Source: Roseiarcus sp963741845 (GTDB taxonomy: Bacteria > Pseudomonadota > Alphaproteobacteria > Rhizobiales > Beijerinckiaceae). Taken from it: a stretch of DNA of 64,000 nucleotides. A program made the position numbers and the translations under genes. The notes under the pieces are model-generated. The model ran no database searches, was not told the origin of the DNA, and saw nothing but the letters and a program-made list of their open reading frames with translations. Within the stretch, counting starts at the first letter, position 1, and the number at the start of each line of letters is the position of its first letter. The stretch is from the NCBI GenBank assembly GCA_963741845.1, contig CAVUJV010000016.1:620001-684000 (forward strand). Direction: 5' to 3'. Shown piece after piece: positions 25,150 through 33,686 of the stretch.

Positions 25150-25260
25150 CCAAGGACGGGCTCCGATGCAGCGCAGCGCCCGTTGTGCAAGCTGGATCGT
25201 TCTTCGAGGCCCGCTTCGCGGCGCCTCAGAACAGTCTCAGGGACGGGCTTGGGAGTTACG
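25150..25260. repeat. Dispersed intergenic repeat, copy 2
   Basis: GCGCCCGTTGTGCAAGC, GGATCGTTCTTCGAGG and CGCTTCGCGGCGCCTCAGAA appear in the same order as at 6346-6440, followed in both by CTCAGGGACGGGCT. It is a short family of intergenic hairpin elements. Confidence 0.8.
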
Positions 25261-25418
25261 TCACTTCTTCCCAATCGCTCTGCTCCTCGCATGCGGCGTT
25301 GACCTCCGACAAATCATGATTATCACGACTTTCTCTTTTTCCAAAATAAATGTCGACTGACCAGGCTCGTATGGCGTAAGGGGTTGTTTGGGTTTGAATG
25401 CGAGAGCGGACTGGCAGC

Positions 25419-25450
25419 GTCATGGACGGGCTCGACCCGTCCATCCACGT
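25419..25450. repeat. Palindromic repeat element
   Basis: GTCATGGACGGGCTCGACCC followed by GTCCATCCACGTGG forms a hairpin (ATGGACGGG / CCCGTCCAT). Elements of this form are common between genes in alphaproteobacteria. Confidence 0.6.
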
Positions 25451-25817
25451 GGAACATTGACATCGTTGTATAATACACTGATTTTGTTAGACTATCCATA
25501 TCAATCAGCTGCATTGTACTGGCTCGGCGTGGATGGCCGGCGCAGGCCGGTCGTGACGGCAGAGCGGGTCCCGGCAACCAACAAAGAACACCATAAGAGC
25601 CACCGACGGGCTTTTCGATTTCCACACCTCGGCAGAAGGCGCGACCTGGCGCGTCCTCCCCGCCTTCGGGGAGAACACCATCGGCCTCCGCCTCGCGCCG
25701 GTTCTGGAATTTCAAAATTTGGGCGCCGCGCCTGCGCCGCTATGCCTGCGCGGCCGTCTCTGCTAGAGGCTGGCGCCAATCCCCTTTCCGTCAGAATCCG
25801 CCCCCCGAAAGCGCCCC

Positions 25818-27266
25818 ATGCCCGACATCGTCACCCGTTTCGCGCCCTCCCCGACGGGCTTTCTCCATATCGGAGGCGCGCGCACGGCCCTTTTCAACTG
25901 GCTCTACTCGAAACACTTCGGCGGGACCTTCCTTCTGCGCATCGAGGACACGGACCGCGAGCGCTCGACCGACGCGGCGGTGGACGCGATTCTCGACGGA
26001 ATGAAGTGGCTCGGCCTCGACTGGGACGGCGAGGCGATCAGCCAGTTCGCGCGCGCCGAGCGCCACCGCGAAGTCGCCGAGCAGTTGCTCGCGAGCGGCG
26101 GCGCCTATCGCTGCTACGCGAGCCCGGAGGAACTCGAGGAGATGCGCCAGAAGGCGCGGCTCGAAGGCAAGCCCATGCGCTACGACGGGCGCTGGCGCGA
26201 CCGCGACCCTTCCGAAGCGCCTCCCGGCGTCAAGCCTGTCATCCGCCTCCGCTCTGAGGACGAAGGCGACACGGTCATCGACGACAAGGTGCAGGGGAAG
26301 GTCGTCTTCGCGAACAAGGACCTCGACGACCTCGTGCTGCTCCGCTCGGACGGCAATCCGACCTACATGCTCGCGGTCGTGGTGGACGATCACGACATGG
26401 GCGTGACCCATGTGATCCGCGGCGACGACCATCTCACCAACGCCGCGCGGCAGACGCAGATCTATCAGGCGCTCGGCTGGAAGACGCCGGTCTGGGCGCA
26501 TATTCCGCTGATCCACGGTCCGGACGGGGCGAAACTCTCCAAGCGCCACGGCGCGCTCGGCGTCGACGCCTATCGCGCGATGGGCTACCTGCCGGCGGCG
26601 CTTCGCAACTATCTCGTGCGGCTCGGCTGGAGCCAGGGCGACAAGGAGTTCTTCGCCACCGACGAGATCATCGCCGCCTTCGACCTGCCGGCGATCGGGC
26701 GCTCCGCCTCGCGCTTCGACTACGCGAAGCTCGAAAACATGAACGGCCATTTCATGCGCGCGATGAGCGACGACGAACTCTTCGACGCGCTGGTCGACAC
26801 CCTGCCCCATCTGCCGGACGGCCCCGCCATCGCCTCGCAACTCGACGAAGCCCGGCGCGCGCAATTGCGCGCCGCGATTCCGGGCCTGAAGGAGCGCGCG
26901 AAGACTCTGGTCGAACTTCTTGACGGCGCTGGTTTCCTGTTCGCCGAACGTCCGCTGACGATGGACGAGAAGGCGCAAGATATCCTCGCAAAGGGCGGCC
27001 GCGCGCATCTCGCCGTGCTCCTGCCGAGGCTTCAGGCGGTCCCCGAATGGACGGCGGCGGCGACGGAAGCCGTGGTGCGCGCCTACGCCGAAGAGACGGG
27101 GGCGAAGCTCGGCTCGGTCGCGCAGCCTCTGCGCGCGGCGCTCACCGGCCGCTCGACCTCGCCCGGAATTTTCGACGTACTAACCGTGCTCGGCCGCGAG
27201 GAGAGCCTCGGGCCGCATCGCCGATCAGGCCGGATAGCCGGCAAGGCGGGCGAAGCACCCGCTTGA
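25818..27266 (+). CDS. gltX: Glutamate--tRNA ligase, last residues out of frame
   Basis: A 482-residue class I synthetase. The HIGH-type signature is GFLHIGGARTALFN near residue 15, DTDRERST follows, and the KMSKS-type signature is KLSKRHGA near 240. The C-terminal anticodon-binding domain ends LGREESLG, after which the sequence is atypical. In the alternative frame one base downstream, RIADQAG stops at 27237, which is the typical end of alphaproteobacterial GltX. So one base is extra near 27212, and the effect is a replaced tail of about 17 residues. It charges tRNA-Glu, and perhaps tRNA-Gln for amidation. Confidence 0.92.
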   Translation: MPDIVTRFAPSPTGFLHIGGARTALFNWLYSKHFGGTFLLRIEDTDRERSTDAAVDAILDGMKWLGLDWDGEAISQFARAERHREVAEQLLASGGAYRCYASPEELEEMRQKARLEGKPMRYDGRWRDRDPSEAPPGVKPVIRLRSEDEGDTVIDDKVQGKVVFANKDLDDLVLLRSDGNPTYMLAVVVDDHDMGVTHVIRGDDHLTNAARQTQIYQALGWKTPVWAHIPLIHGPDGAKLSKRHGALGVDAYRAMGYLPAALRNYLVRLGWSQGDKEFFATDEIIAAFDLPAIGRSASRFDYAKLENMNGHFMRAMSDDELFDALVDTLPHLPDGPAIASQLDEARRAQLRAAIPGLKERAKTLVELLDGAGFLFAERPLTMDEKAQDILAKGGRAHLAVLLPRLQAVPEWTAAATEAVVRAYAEETGAKLGSVAQPLRAALTGRSTSPGIFDVLTVLGREESLGPHRRSGRIAGKAGEAPA

Positions 27267-27344
27267 TAAGCACGGTCTGTCGGACGTCATCCTTTACGAT
27301 TGTCGCGTAACCGAGCGCCGAGGCGCCGGACGCGGCTAGCAAAA

Positions 27345-27369
27345 GGCCCGGCGCTTTCGGCGCCGGGCC
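27345..27369. terminator. Bidirectional terminator between gltX and the L,D-transpeptidase
   Basis: GGCCCGGCG and CGCCGGGCC pair around CTTTCGG between two convergent genes. The stem is very stable; the T tract is weak. Confidence 0.7.
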
Positions 27370-27398
27370 CTGTCTTTAAGCACACGAAGTCTGCGCGA

Positions 27399-28682
27399 CT
27401 ATTCCTGCGGCAGCGCCAGCGGCTGATCGGGAACCGCCGAGGCCAGCGGACCGGGGCCCGCGCCGTCGCGCTGATAGATGTCGGGACGGAACTGCACGAG
27501 CCCGTTGGGGGTCGACCAGGCCGTGATATAGACCCAGTAGACAGAAACCGGCTGGGCAAGCTTGACGTCGAGCCGCTGCCCGGAACGGATCACCTCATCG
27601 ATCTGATCGCGGCCCCAGCCCGGATTGTCCTTGAGCAGCCACGCGACATAGTCGCGGACGTCCTGCACGCGCACGCAGCCCGACGAAACGAAGCGGAAGT
27701 CGTCGCCGAACACGCCCTTCTCCGGCGTGTCATGCATGTACACGCCATAAGGGTTGGGGATGTTGATCCGCACGAAGCCGAGCGAGTTGATATCCGCGCC
27801 CGTATCCTGGCGATAGGTGTAATGCGTCGCGTCGTCGGTGTTCCAGTTGATCGAGGCCGGAGCCACGTCCTGTCCGTCCTTGTCGAGGATGTGGATCTTC
27901 TCTTCCGCGAGATAGTTCGGATTCGCCTTCATCTTCGGAATCAGATCCTTTTTGATGAGCGAAGGCGGCACATGCCAATAAGGGTTGAAATTGATCTCGG
28001 TCGCACGCGTCTGCATGATCGGGGACTGACGGTCCATCCTGCCGACGCCCGCGCGATGATGCGAATAAACGACGCCGTTCTCGACCGTCTCGACGGAGGC
28101 CGCCGGCAGGTTCACGATCACGAACCGCTGACCGAGGTCGCCCGAATAGGTGCGCAGGCGGACGAGGTTCGTCTGAAGCTGCTGCAGACGCGCCTGCGCC
28201 GACACGTTGAGCGCCGCGAGCGTGTCGCGATCGACGGCGCCGGTGCGGTTCAAGCCGTTGCGCGCCTGGAACCTGTCGACCGCCGCCTCGACGAACGAAT
28301 CGTACATCGGCCCCTCTCCTGCGATCGGATCGAGATCGCCGGAAACGACGAGCCGCTGCCGCAACACCTCGACGGCCTTGCCCCGCGCGCCGATCTTCAA
28401 CTGGCCGCCCGGAACCTGAGGCCAGCCGCCCTTCGCCACGATGTCCTGATATTTCTGGATCGCCGTCTCCGTGGCCGCGACCGTCTCCGGCGAGAGGATC
28501 GGCGTCGATTCGCGATGGATCGCGAGTTGAGGCGATTTCTCGTAGCTCTGGGGCCATTCCGCCTGATCGTCGGCGTCGTCTGCATGGGCCGCCAAAGGCG
28601 CGGAGCAGAGGGCGAGCACGGCGACAGCCGCCGCGCCGACGAGAGAGCGGCGGGGGAGCCGCCAGGCGATCAGGTCACGCAT
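27399..28682 (-). CDS. L,D-transpeptidase (YcbB/YkuD type), exported
   Basis: A 427-residue protein with a signal peptide (about residues 1-35), a peptidoglycan-binding-like region around residues 90-170 (KIGARGKAVEVLRQRL, AVDRFQARNGLNRTG) and a YkuD catalytic domain with FNPYWHVPPSL and the active-site SSGCVRVQD near residue 345. It forms 3-3 or lipoprotein crosslinks in peptidoglycan. The neighbouring MarR gene is LdtR-like, matching the ldtP-ldtR pair known from Liberibacter and Sinorhizobium, so control by that regulator is likely. Confidence 0.9.
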   Translation of the reverse strand: MRDLIAWRLPRRSLVGAAAVAVLALCSAPLAAHADDADDQAEWPQSYEKSPQLAIHRESTPILSPETVAATETAIQKYQDIVAKGGWPQVPGGQLKIGARGKAVEVLRQRLVVSGDLDPIAGEGPMYDSFVEAAVDRFQARNGLNRTGAVDRDTLAALNVSAQARLQQLQTNLVRLRTYSGDLGQRFVIVNLPAASVETVENGVVYSHHRAGVGRMDRQSPIMQTRATEINFNPYWHVPPSLIKKDLIPKMKANPNYLAEEKIHILDKDGQDVAPASINWNTDDATHYTYRQDTGADINSLGFVRINIPNPYGVYMHDTPEKGVFGDDFRFVSSGCVRVQDVRDYVAWLLKDNPGWGRDQIDEVIRSGQRLDVKLAQPVSVYWVYITAWSTPNGLVQFRPDIYQRDGAGPGPLASAVPDQPLALPQE

Positions 28683-28830
28683 CGAATCATCAACTCCTCA
28701 AGGCCGCGCCGGGAGCCGCCGCCCCGAACGGCGGCCGGCAGCCTCACCCGAAAGCATATTGTGCTTTGATAGGCTGCAAGATCAGGGCGCAGTCAGGCGT
28801 TTTTATGGCTTCTCCGTCCATCGAAAGACG

Positions 28831-28858
28831 AACGGGGCGTCCGATGGGACGCCCCGTT
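28831..28858 (-). terminator. Hairpin after the MarR/LdtR gene
   Basis: AACGGGGCGTCC and GGACGCCCCGTT pair perfectly around GATG, 30 bases after the regulator's stop and before the transpeptidase start. It would separate the two transcripts. Confidence 0.75.
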
Positions 28859-28889
28859 GATATGCGCCGATTATGGTGAACGGATGGTT

Positions 28890-29402
28890 TCAGAGGCGAT
28901 ACTTGATCTGATCGGTCCAGTAGCGCTCGAGACGCTGCAGCGACACATTCACCCGCGCCAGGTCCTCCTTCGGAAGGCCGCCGATCTGCTCGACCGTGCG
29001 GGCGTGCTTGTCGTAGAGGCCGGCGACGATGCGATGAACGTCCTTGCCCTTCTCGGTGAGGCTGATGCGCACCGAGCGGCGGTCGATGCGCGAGCGGGCG
29101 TGATGGAGAAAGCCCATCTCGACGAGTTTCTTGACATTGTACGAGACGTTCGAGCCGAGATAATAGCCCTTGGTGCGCAACTCCCCCGCGGTCAGTTCCT
29201 TGTCGCCGATGTTGTAGAGGAGCAACGCCTGGACCGCGTTGATGTCCGAGCGATCGCGACGGTCGAACTCATCCTTGATGACGTCAAGAAGGCGACGATG
29301 AAGCCGCTCGACCATCGTCAGAGTTTCCAAGTAAGCGTTCGTAACCGAAAGTTCAGGCTCGGCCCGAACAGCGATATCATGAATTCTGACTGCGTTGAGC
29401 AT
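28890..29402 (-). CDS. ldtR: MarR family regulator, LdtR-like
   Basis: A 170-residue winged-helix protein. ALLLYNIGDKELTAGELRTK and YLGSNVSYNVKKLVEMGFL form the helix-turn-helix, and RSRIDRRSVRISLTEKGK is the wing. It strongly resembles LdtR, the MarR-type activator of L,D-transpeptidase genes studied in Liberibacter asiaticus. It lies just upstream of the transpeptidase gene on the same strand. I chose the ATG at 29402; a GTG six bases further upstream is an alternative. Confidence 0.8.
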   Translation of the reverse strand: MLNAVRIHDIAVRAEPELSVTNAYLETLTMVERLHRRLLDVIKDEFDRRDRSDINAVQALLLYNIGDKELTAGELRTKGYYLGSNVSYNVKKLVEMGFLHHARSRIDRRSVRISLTEKGKDVHRIVAGLYDKHARTVEQIGGLPKEDLARVNVSLQRLERYWTDQIKYRL

Positions 29403-29592
29403 AAGCACACCCGTTCGTTCGCCTCGACGCTGCCGAGTTTTCCTCGGTCATTTGATAGTGAGAACTGTAACGGAAGCGCGTGAAGGGGAGCCTAAGAATC
29501 AGGATGAATTCGAAGGTTTTCGCGGGTTGGTGAATTTCAATTGAATCTCAGACTCTGTTTACGTTGACGAAAACCCCAACGCAGGAGCGCCA

Positions 29593-30063
29593 TCAGCCGC
29601 GCTCCCGAACGGCGCGCCAGCTCAGGAGAAAATAGCCGAGGATCAGCGCCATATTCAGGAAGGCGCCGAAATAGCCGATCGAGGCCGCGCGCGGGCTCAT
29701 GAAGGGCGAAGCGGATTCGACCACCGCGCAGAGGAGCCAGATCGCCCCGCCCCAGGGCGCGGCCAGCCACAAGCCCACGGACGCGAGCAGATTGAGGCAG
29801 GCGAAGGCGATCAGCGAGGCCTGGAGCGGCAGCGCCATGGTCGCGAAATCCCGCGCGCCGGGAAAGACGCCAAGGATGATCGCCCAGCTGAACAGGCCCT
29901 TGCCCAGCCACACCCAGGCGAGCGTCCGCATGTACCAGACGACCACGGTCCGCCATTTCACCTGGGCCAGGACGGCCGCGAGGCCGTGCTCGGCGCTCGG
30001 AGGCGATGTGTCGATGAGCTCCACTTCGCCGTCGCGCGTCTGGCGCATGATGTATTTGCTCAT
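29593..30063 (-). other. Probable separate gene: ~156-residue four-span membrane protein (DUF6163-like)
   Basis: From the ATG at 30063 the sequence reads MSKYIMRQTRDGEVELID, then about four hydrophobic spans, ending ...LSWRAVRERG. In the frame one base away, the crotonase part would end in a TGA overlapping this ATG (ATGA), the same coupling as seen at adk. This suggests that a single-base change near 30070-30090 has fused two genes. It resembles a Rhizobiales membrane family (DUF6163); that assignment is from memory and weaker than the rest. Confidence 0.6.
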
Positions 30064-31119
30064 GCGCGCGGACGGAACCTGAAGCTCGTCCGCGCCGAGC
30101 GGCGCGAAATAGGCGCCGACCTCTTCCGGGGTCGGGGCCGGCGCCCATTGCGGGCGATTGTCCTTGTCGATGATGACGGCGCGGACGCCTTCGTAGAAGT
30201 CGTGTCCATGCGCGATGCGCGAGACGATCCGGTATTCCGTCCGCATCGCCTCGGGAAAGTCGAGCGCGCCGCCGATCGTCACCTGACGCAGCGCGATCGC
30301 CTGACTGGTGGGAGATTTCTCCAGCATCGCCGCGCGAGCGGGCCCTGCGAAAGACGCGCCGCTCGCCTCGGCCTCTTCGAGCGCGGCGAGAATCGCCTCC
30401 CGGCTCGCGCCCGCGAACGCCGCCTCGATCGCGTCCGCTTCCTTCATGAGCGCCGAGGGCGGAGGCGGAGCCGCAAAACGCGCGAGCGTCTCTTCGACAG
30501 GCGCGTCCCGCTCAAGAGCCTCGGCGAGCGCGGGGAAACGATCCGACGGCGCGAACGTCCGCGCAAGCCCGACCGCGACGGCGTCGCCGGCCTTCGCGCG
30601 AAGGCCGGTGAGCGCGAAATAGGCGCCAAACCGATGCGGGAGCCTCGGCAGAAAATAGGTCGCCCCCACATCGGGGAAGAAGCCGATGCCGACCTCGGGC
30701 ATCGCGAACAGGAAACGCTCGCCGACCACCATGTGCGAGGCGTTGACCGAGACGCCGACGCCGCCTCCCATGTCGATGCCGTCGACGAGCGCGACGATCG
30801 GCTTCGGGCAGGCGCGAAAGCGGATATTGAGCTGATATTCCTCGCCCCAGAACGCAAGCTGGGAGGCGTGGTCGCCGGCGCGCCCGAATTCGTAGAGCTT
30901 GCGAATGTCGCCGCCCGCGCAAAAAGCCTTCTCGCCTGCGCCGCGAATGACGATTTGCGTGATCGCGGGGTCCTGCTCCCATTCGTCGAGCGCGGCTGTC
31001 ATCAGCCGCACCATCGTCAGCGTCAGGGCGTTGAGAGCCTGCGGGCGGTTAAGCGTAATCACGCCCGCCCGTCCGCGGCGCTCGATCAGCGCCTCCGCGC
31101 TGGCGGCCGCCGCCGTCAT
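29593..31119 (-). CDS. Crotonase-family enzyme (3-hydroxyisobutyryl-CoA hydrolase-like) joined to a membrane protein
   Basis: The first ~350 residues form an enoyl-CoA hydratase/isomerase fold of the HIBCH subtype: AFCAGGDIRKLYE near 65 (oxyanion), DGIDMGGGVGVS near 113, MPEVGIGFFPDVGATYFLPR near 142 and FYEGVRAVIIDKD near 315. From residue 353 the same frame continues into a four-span membrane protein, which is very likely a separate gene (see 29593-30063). HIBCH proteins hydrolyse 3-hydroxyisobutyryl-CoA in valine breakdown. The ATG at 31119 overlaps the adk stop (ATGA), placing this gene in the secY-adk transcript. Confidence 0.8.
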   Translation of the reverse strand: MTAAAASAEALIERRGRAGVITLNRPQALNALTLTMVRLMTAALDEWEQDPAITQIVIRGAGEKAFCAGGDIRKLYEFGRAGDHASQLAFWGEEYQLNIRFRACPKPIVALVDGIDMGGGVGVSVNASHMVVGERFLFAMPEVGIGFFPDVGATYFLPRLPHRFGAYFALTGLRAKAGDAVAVGLARTFAPSDRFPALAEALERDAPVEETLARFAAPPPPSALMKEADAIEAAFAGASREAILAALEEAEASGASFAGPARAAMLEKSPTSQAIALRQVTIGGALDFPEAMRTEYRIVSRIAHGHDFYEGVRAVIIDKDNRPQWAPAPTPEEVGAYFAPLGADELQVPSARMSKYIMRQTRDGEVELIDTSPPSAEHGLAAVLAQVKWRTVVVWYMRTLAWVWLGKGLFSWAIILGVFPGARDFATMALPLQASLIAFACLNLLASVGLWLAAPWGGAIWLLCAVVESASPFMSPRAASIGYFGAFLNMALILGYFLLSWRAVRERG

Positions 31120-31715
31120 GCAGACGCGGGCGCCACCGCCGTGAGGACGGCGTCGATGTCGGCGGTGACCTTGTCGATCGGCGCCATGCCGTCGACTTCG
31201 TGCAGGAGGCCATGCTGCCGGTAGAACGGCGTCACGGCCGCAGTGTCCCGCTCGTAAGCAGCGAGACGGGATTTGAACACTTCGGGATCGTCGTCCTTGC
31301 GCACCGGCTGGCCCGCGGCCTTCGCCTCGGCCGCGCGATTGACGATGCGGTGAACGAGCTTCGCGGCGTCCACGGTAAGCTCGATCGCGGCGTCGAGCTT
31401 GAGGCCCTTCTCGGCGAGCATCCGCTCGAGCGCCTCGGCCTGCCCCACCGTGCGTGGAAAGCCGTCGAGGATAAAGCCGTTCCGCGCGTCCGGCTCGCCG
31501 ATGCGATCGGCGATGATGCCGACGACGATCTCGTCCGAAACGAGCGCGCCCGATTCCATGACCGCCTTCGCCCGGAGCCCGATCGGCGTGCCGGCCGCCA
31601 CGGCCGCGCGCAGCATGTCCCCGGTTGAAAGCTGGGGCACGCCATATTTCTTCACCAGTCGCGCCGCTTGTGTTCCCTTCCCCGCGCCTGGCGGCCCGAG
31701 CAATATCAGCCTCAT
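31116..31715 (-). CDS. adk: Adenylate kinase, short form
   Basis: A 199-residue enzyme: P-loop GPPGAGKGTQ at the start, STGDMLRAAV, ILDGFPRTVGQAEAL, and a very short LID (VNRAAEAKAAGQPVRKDD) lacking the zinc-binding cysteines. This is the short alphaproteobacterial form. It catalyses ATP + AMP = 2 ADP. It overlaps secY by four bases (ATGA), as is standard, but is followed by a crotonase gene rather than rpsM. Confidence 0.95.
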   Translation of the reverse strand: MRLILLGPPGAGKGTQAARLVKKYGVPQLSTGDMLRAAVAAGTPIGLRAKAVMESGALVSDEIVVGIIADRIGEPDARNGFILDGFPRTVGQAEALERMLAEKGLKLDAAIELTVDAAKLVHRIVNRAAEAKAAGQPVRKDDDPEVFKSRLAAYERDTAAVTPFYRQHGLLHEVDGMAPIDKVTADIDAVLTAVAPASA

Positions 31716-33046
31716 CGTTTCCGCCCCTTGAGCCTCGCCCTGCGGATCAGCCCTTCATACTGATGCGCCTGCAAGTGTCCATGGATCTGCGCCACCGTGT
31801 CCATCGTGACGTTCACGACGATCAGAAGCGACGTGCCGCCGAAATAGAACGGCAGCGCGGCATAGGAAATCAGCCATTCGGGCAACAGGCAGATCAGCGC
31901 CAGATAACCCGCGCCAAGCACGGTGACGCGCGTGAGGATATAGTCGATGAATTGCGCCGTCCGCTCGCCGGGGCGCACGCCCGGAATGAAGCCGCCGTGC
32001 TTCTTCAGGTTGTCGGCGGTGTCGGCCGGATTGAAGACCGTCGCCGTGTAGAAGAACGCAAAGAACACGATCAGCACGACGTAAAGGATGAGATAGAGCG
32101 CGCTGCCGTGCCCGAGCAGCGTCGAGACCGTGTTGAGCCAGCCCGAGCTAGTCGACCCTTGCGCGAAATTCGCGACCGTCGCCGGCAGAAGCAGGAGCGA
32201 GGAGGCGAAGATCGGGGGAATGACGCCGGACGTGTTGAGCTTGAGCGGCAGGAACGAGCTCTGCCCCTCATACATCTTGTTGCCGACCTGCCGCCGCGGA
32301 TAGGTGATCGGGACGCGCCGCTGCGCGCGCTCCATGAAGACGATGAAGGCGACGACCGCGAAGGCCATCACGACGACGGCAAGGACGATGCCGGTCGAGA
32401 TCGAGCCCTGCCGGCCCATCTCGAACAACTGCGCGGTCGCCGACGGGAGTCTCGCGACAATGCCCGCGAAGATGATGAGCGAGGAGCCGTTGCCGACCCC
32501 GCGCGACGTGATCTGCTCGCCGAGCCAGACGAGGAACATCGTGCCGCCGGTCAGCGTGACGATCGTCGAAATGCGGAACAGCAACCCCGGATCGCTGACG
32601 ACGCCCGCCCTCCCCTCAAGTCCGATCGCGATGCCATAGGCCTGAAACACCGCGAGGATGACCGTGAGATAGCGCGTGTACTGATTGAGGATCTTGCGGC
32701 CCGCCTCGCCCTCTTTCTTGATGGTCTCCAGCGACGGCACCACCGAGCTCAGAAGCTGGATGATGATCGAAGCGGAAATGTAGGGCATGATGTTGAGCGC
32801 GAACACCGCCATCCGTTGCACGGCGCCGCCCGAAAACATGTTGAACATGTCGAGCACGCCCTGCCTCTGGCCGAGGAAGGCGGTCTGGAAGGCCTCGGAA
32901 TCGATGCCCGGAAGCGGGATGTAGGTGCCGAGACGGTAGATCACCAAAGCGCCCAGCGTGAACCAGATGCGCTTCTTGAGTTCGTCGGCCTTCGTGAAGG
33001 CGGACCAGTTGATATTGGCTGCGAGCTGTTCGGCGGCCGAAGCCAT
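31712..33046 (-). CDS. secY: Preprotein translocase subunit SecY
   Basis: A 444-residue, ten-span channel protein of the Sec translocon. It begins MASAAEQLAANINWSAFTKA; LGTYIPLPGID and the EGEAGRKILNQYTRYLTV loop are typical, and RPGERTAQFIDYILTRVT precedes the last spans. It is the last classical gene of the spc operon before adk. Confidence 0.97.
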   Translation of the reverse strand: MASAAEQLAANINWSAFTKADELKKRIWFTLGALVIYRLGTYIPLPGIDSEAFQTAFLGQRQGVLDMFNMFSGGAVQRMAVFALNIMPYISASIIIQLLSSVVPSLETIKKEGEAGRKILNQYTRYLTVILAVFQAYGIAIGLEGRAGVVSDPGLLFRISTIVTLTGGTMFLVWLGEQITSRGVGNGSSLIIFAGIVARLPSATAQLFEMGRQGSISTGIVLAVVVMAFAVVAFIVFMERAQRRVPITYPRRQVGNKMYEGQSSFLPLKLNTSGVIPPIFASSLLLLPATVANFAQGSTSSGWLNTVSTLLGHGSALYLILYVVLIVFFAFFYTATVFNPADTADNLKKHGGFIPGVRPGERTAQFIDYILTRVTVLGAGYLALICLLPEWLISYAALPFYFGGTSLLIVVNVTMDTVAQIHGHLQAHQYEGLIRRARLKGRKR

Positions 33047-33194
33047 CAGGCCCTCCGGGCGGCGCCCCGCCTGTTCGCGCAGGCGCCTATGCTTTGAAAC
33101 GTCGTCTCCGCCGCGAAGTCCCTCCTCCGCGGCGGAAGCGCTCTACCATATGGATGCTGTCGGCGCCATGCGTCAGGCAAACTCCGGCGTCGGC

Positions 33195-33677
33195 TCAGGC
33201 GGACGCCGCCTGAGCCTCCTCGCGCAGGGTCTTCAGCGTGCCGCCCGCCTTTTCGATCGCCGCCGCCGCGCTCTTCGACGCAGCCGTGACTTCGAAATGC
33301 GCCTTCGCCTTGAGCTCGCCGGAACCCAGAATCTTCACGCCGTCGCGCGGATGCGTAACGACGCCGGCCTTGAGCAGGCTGTCCAGGGTGATCGGCTCCG
33401 CGGCGTTCAGCTTGCCCGCGTCGATCGCGCTCTGGATCCGGCTGAGATTCACCTCGTTGAGATGGACCTGCGCCGGCGGAGTGAAGCCGCGCTTCGGCAG
33501 GCGGCGATGAAGCGGCATCTGGCCGCCTTCGAATCCCTTGATGCGCACGCCCGAGCGCGCGGTCTGACCCTTGCCGCCGCGGCCCGACTGCTTGCCCTTG
33601 CCCGAGCCAATGCCGCGGCCGACCCGGATGCGCGGCTTGGAAGAGCCGGGATTGTCCCTGATTTCATTGAGCTTCAT
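33195..33677 (-). CDS. rplO: 50S ribosomal protein L15
   Basis: A 160-residue L15 with the Gly-rich N-terminus RVGRGIGSGKGKQSGRGGKG and a C-terminal part with ITLDSLLKAGVV. It is separated from secY by 148 bases without a recognisable gene; the usual order rplR-rpsE-rpmD-rplO-secY is preserved. Confidence 0.97.
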   Translation of the reverse strand: MKLNEIRDNPGSSKPRIRVGRGIGSGKGKQSGRGGKGQTARSGVRIKGFEGGQMPLHRRLPKRGFTPPAQVHLNEVNLSRIQSAIDAGKLNAAEPITLDSLLKAGVVTHPRDGVKILGSGELKAKAHFEVTAASKSAAAAIEKAGGTLKTLREEAQAASA

Positions 33678-33686
33678 GGCGCGATC

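Larger units (their letters stand above)
24948..25817. other. Gene-free interval between the SRPBCC gene and gltX
   Basis: These 870 bases hold the second copy of the dispersed repeat (25150-25260) and a palindrome (25419-25450). A coding-like stretch at about 25605-25765 reads FDFHTSAEGATWRVLPAFG in one frame but has no start and is probably chance or a remnant. No RNA gene was seen. Confidence 0.7.

Noticed and set aside
25605..25765. Possible coding remnant (FDFHTSAEGATWRVLPAFG) before gltX
   Set aside because: It has no start, family match or ribosome-binding site; chance reading cannot be excluded.
28683..29420. Specific LdtR operator
   Set aside because: GCACAA/TTGTGC-like pieces occur near 28758 and 29402, but I do not know the operator well enough to call it.
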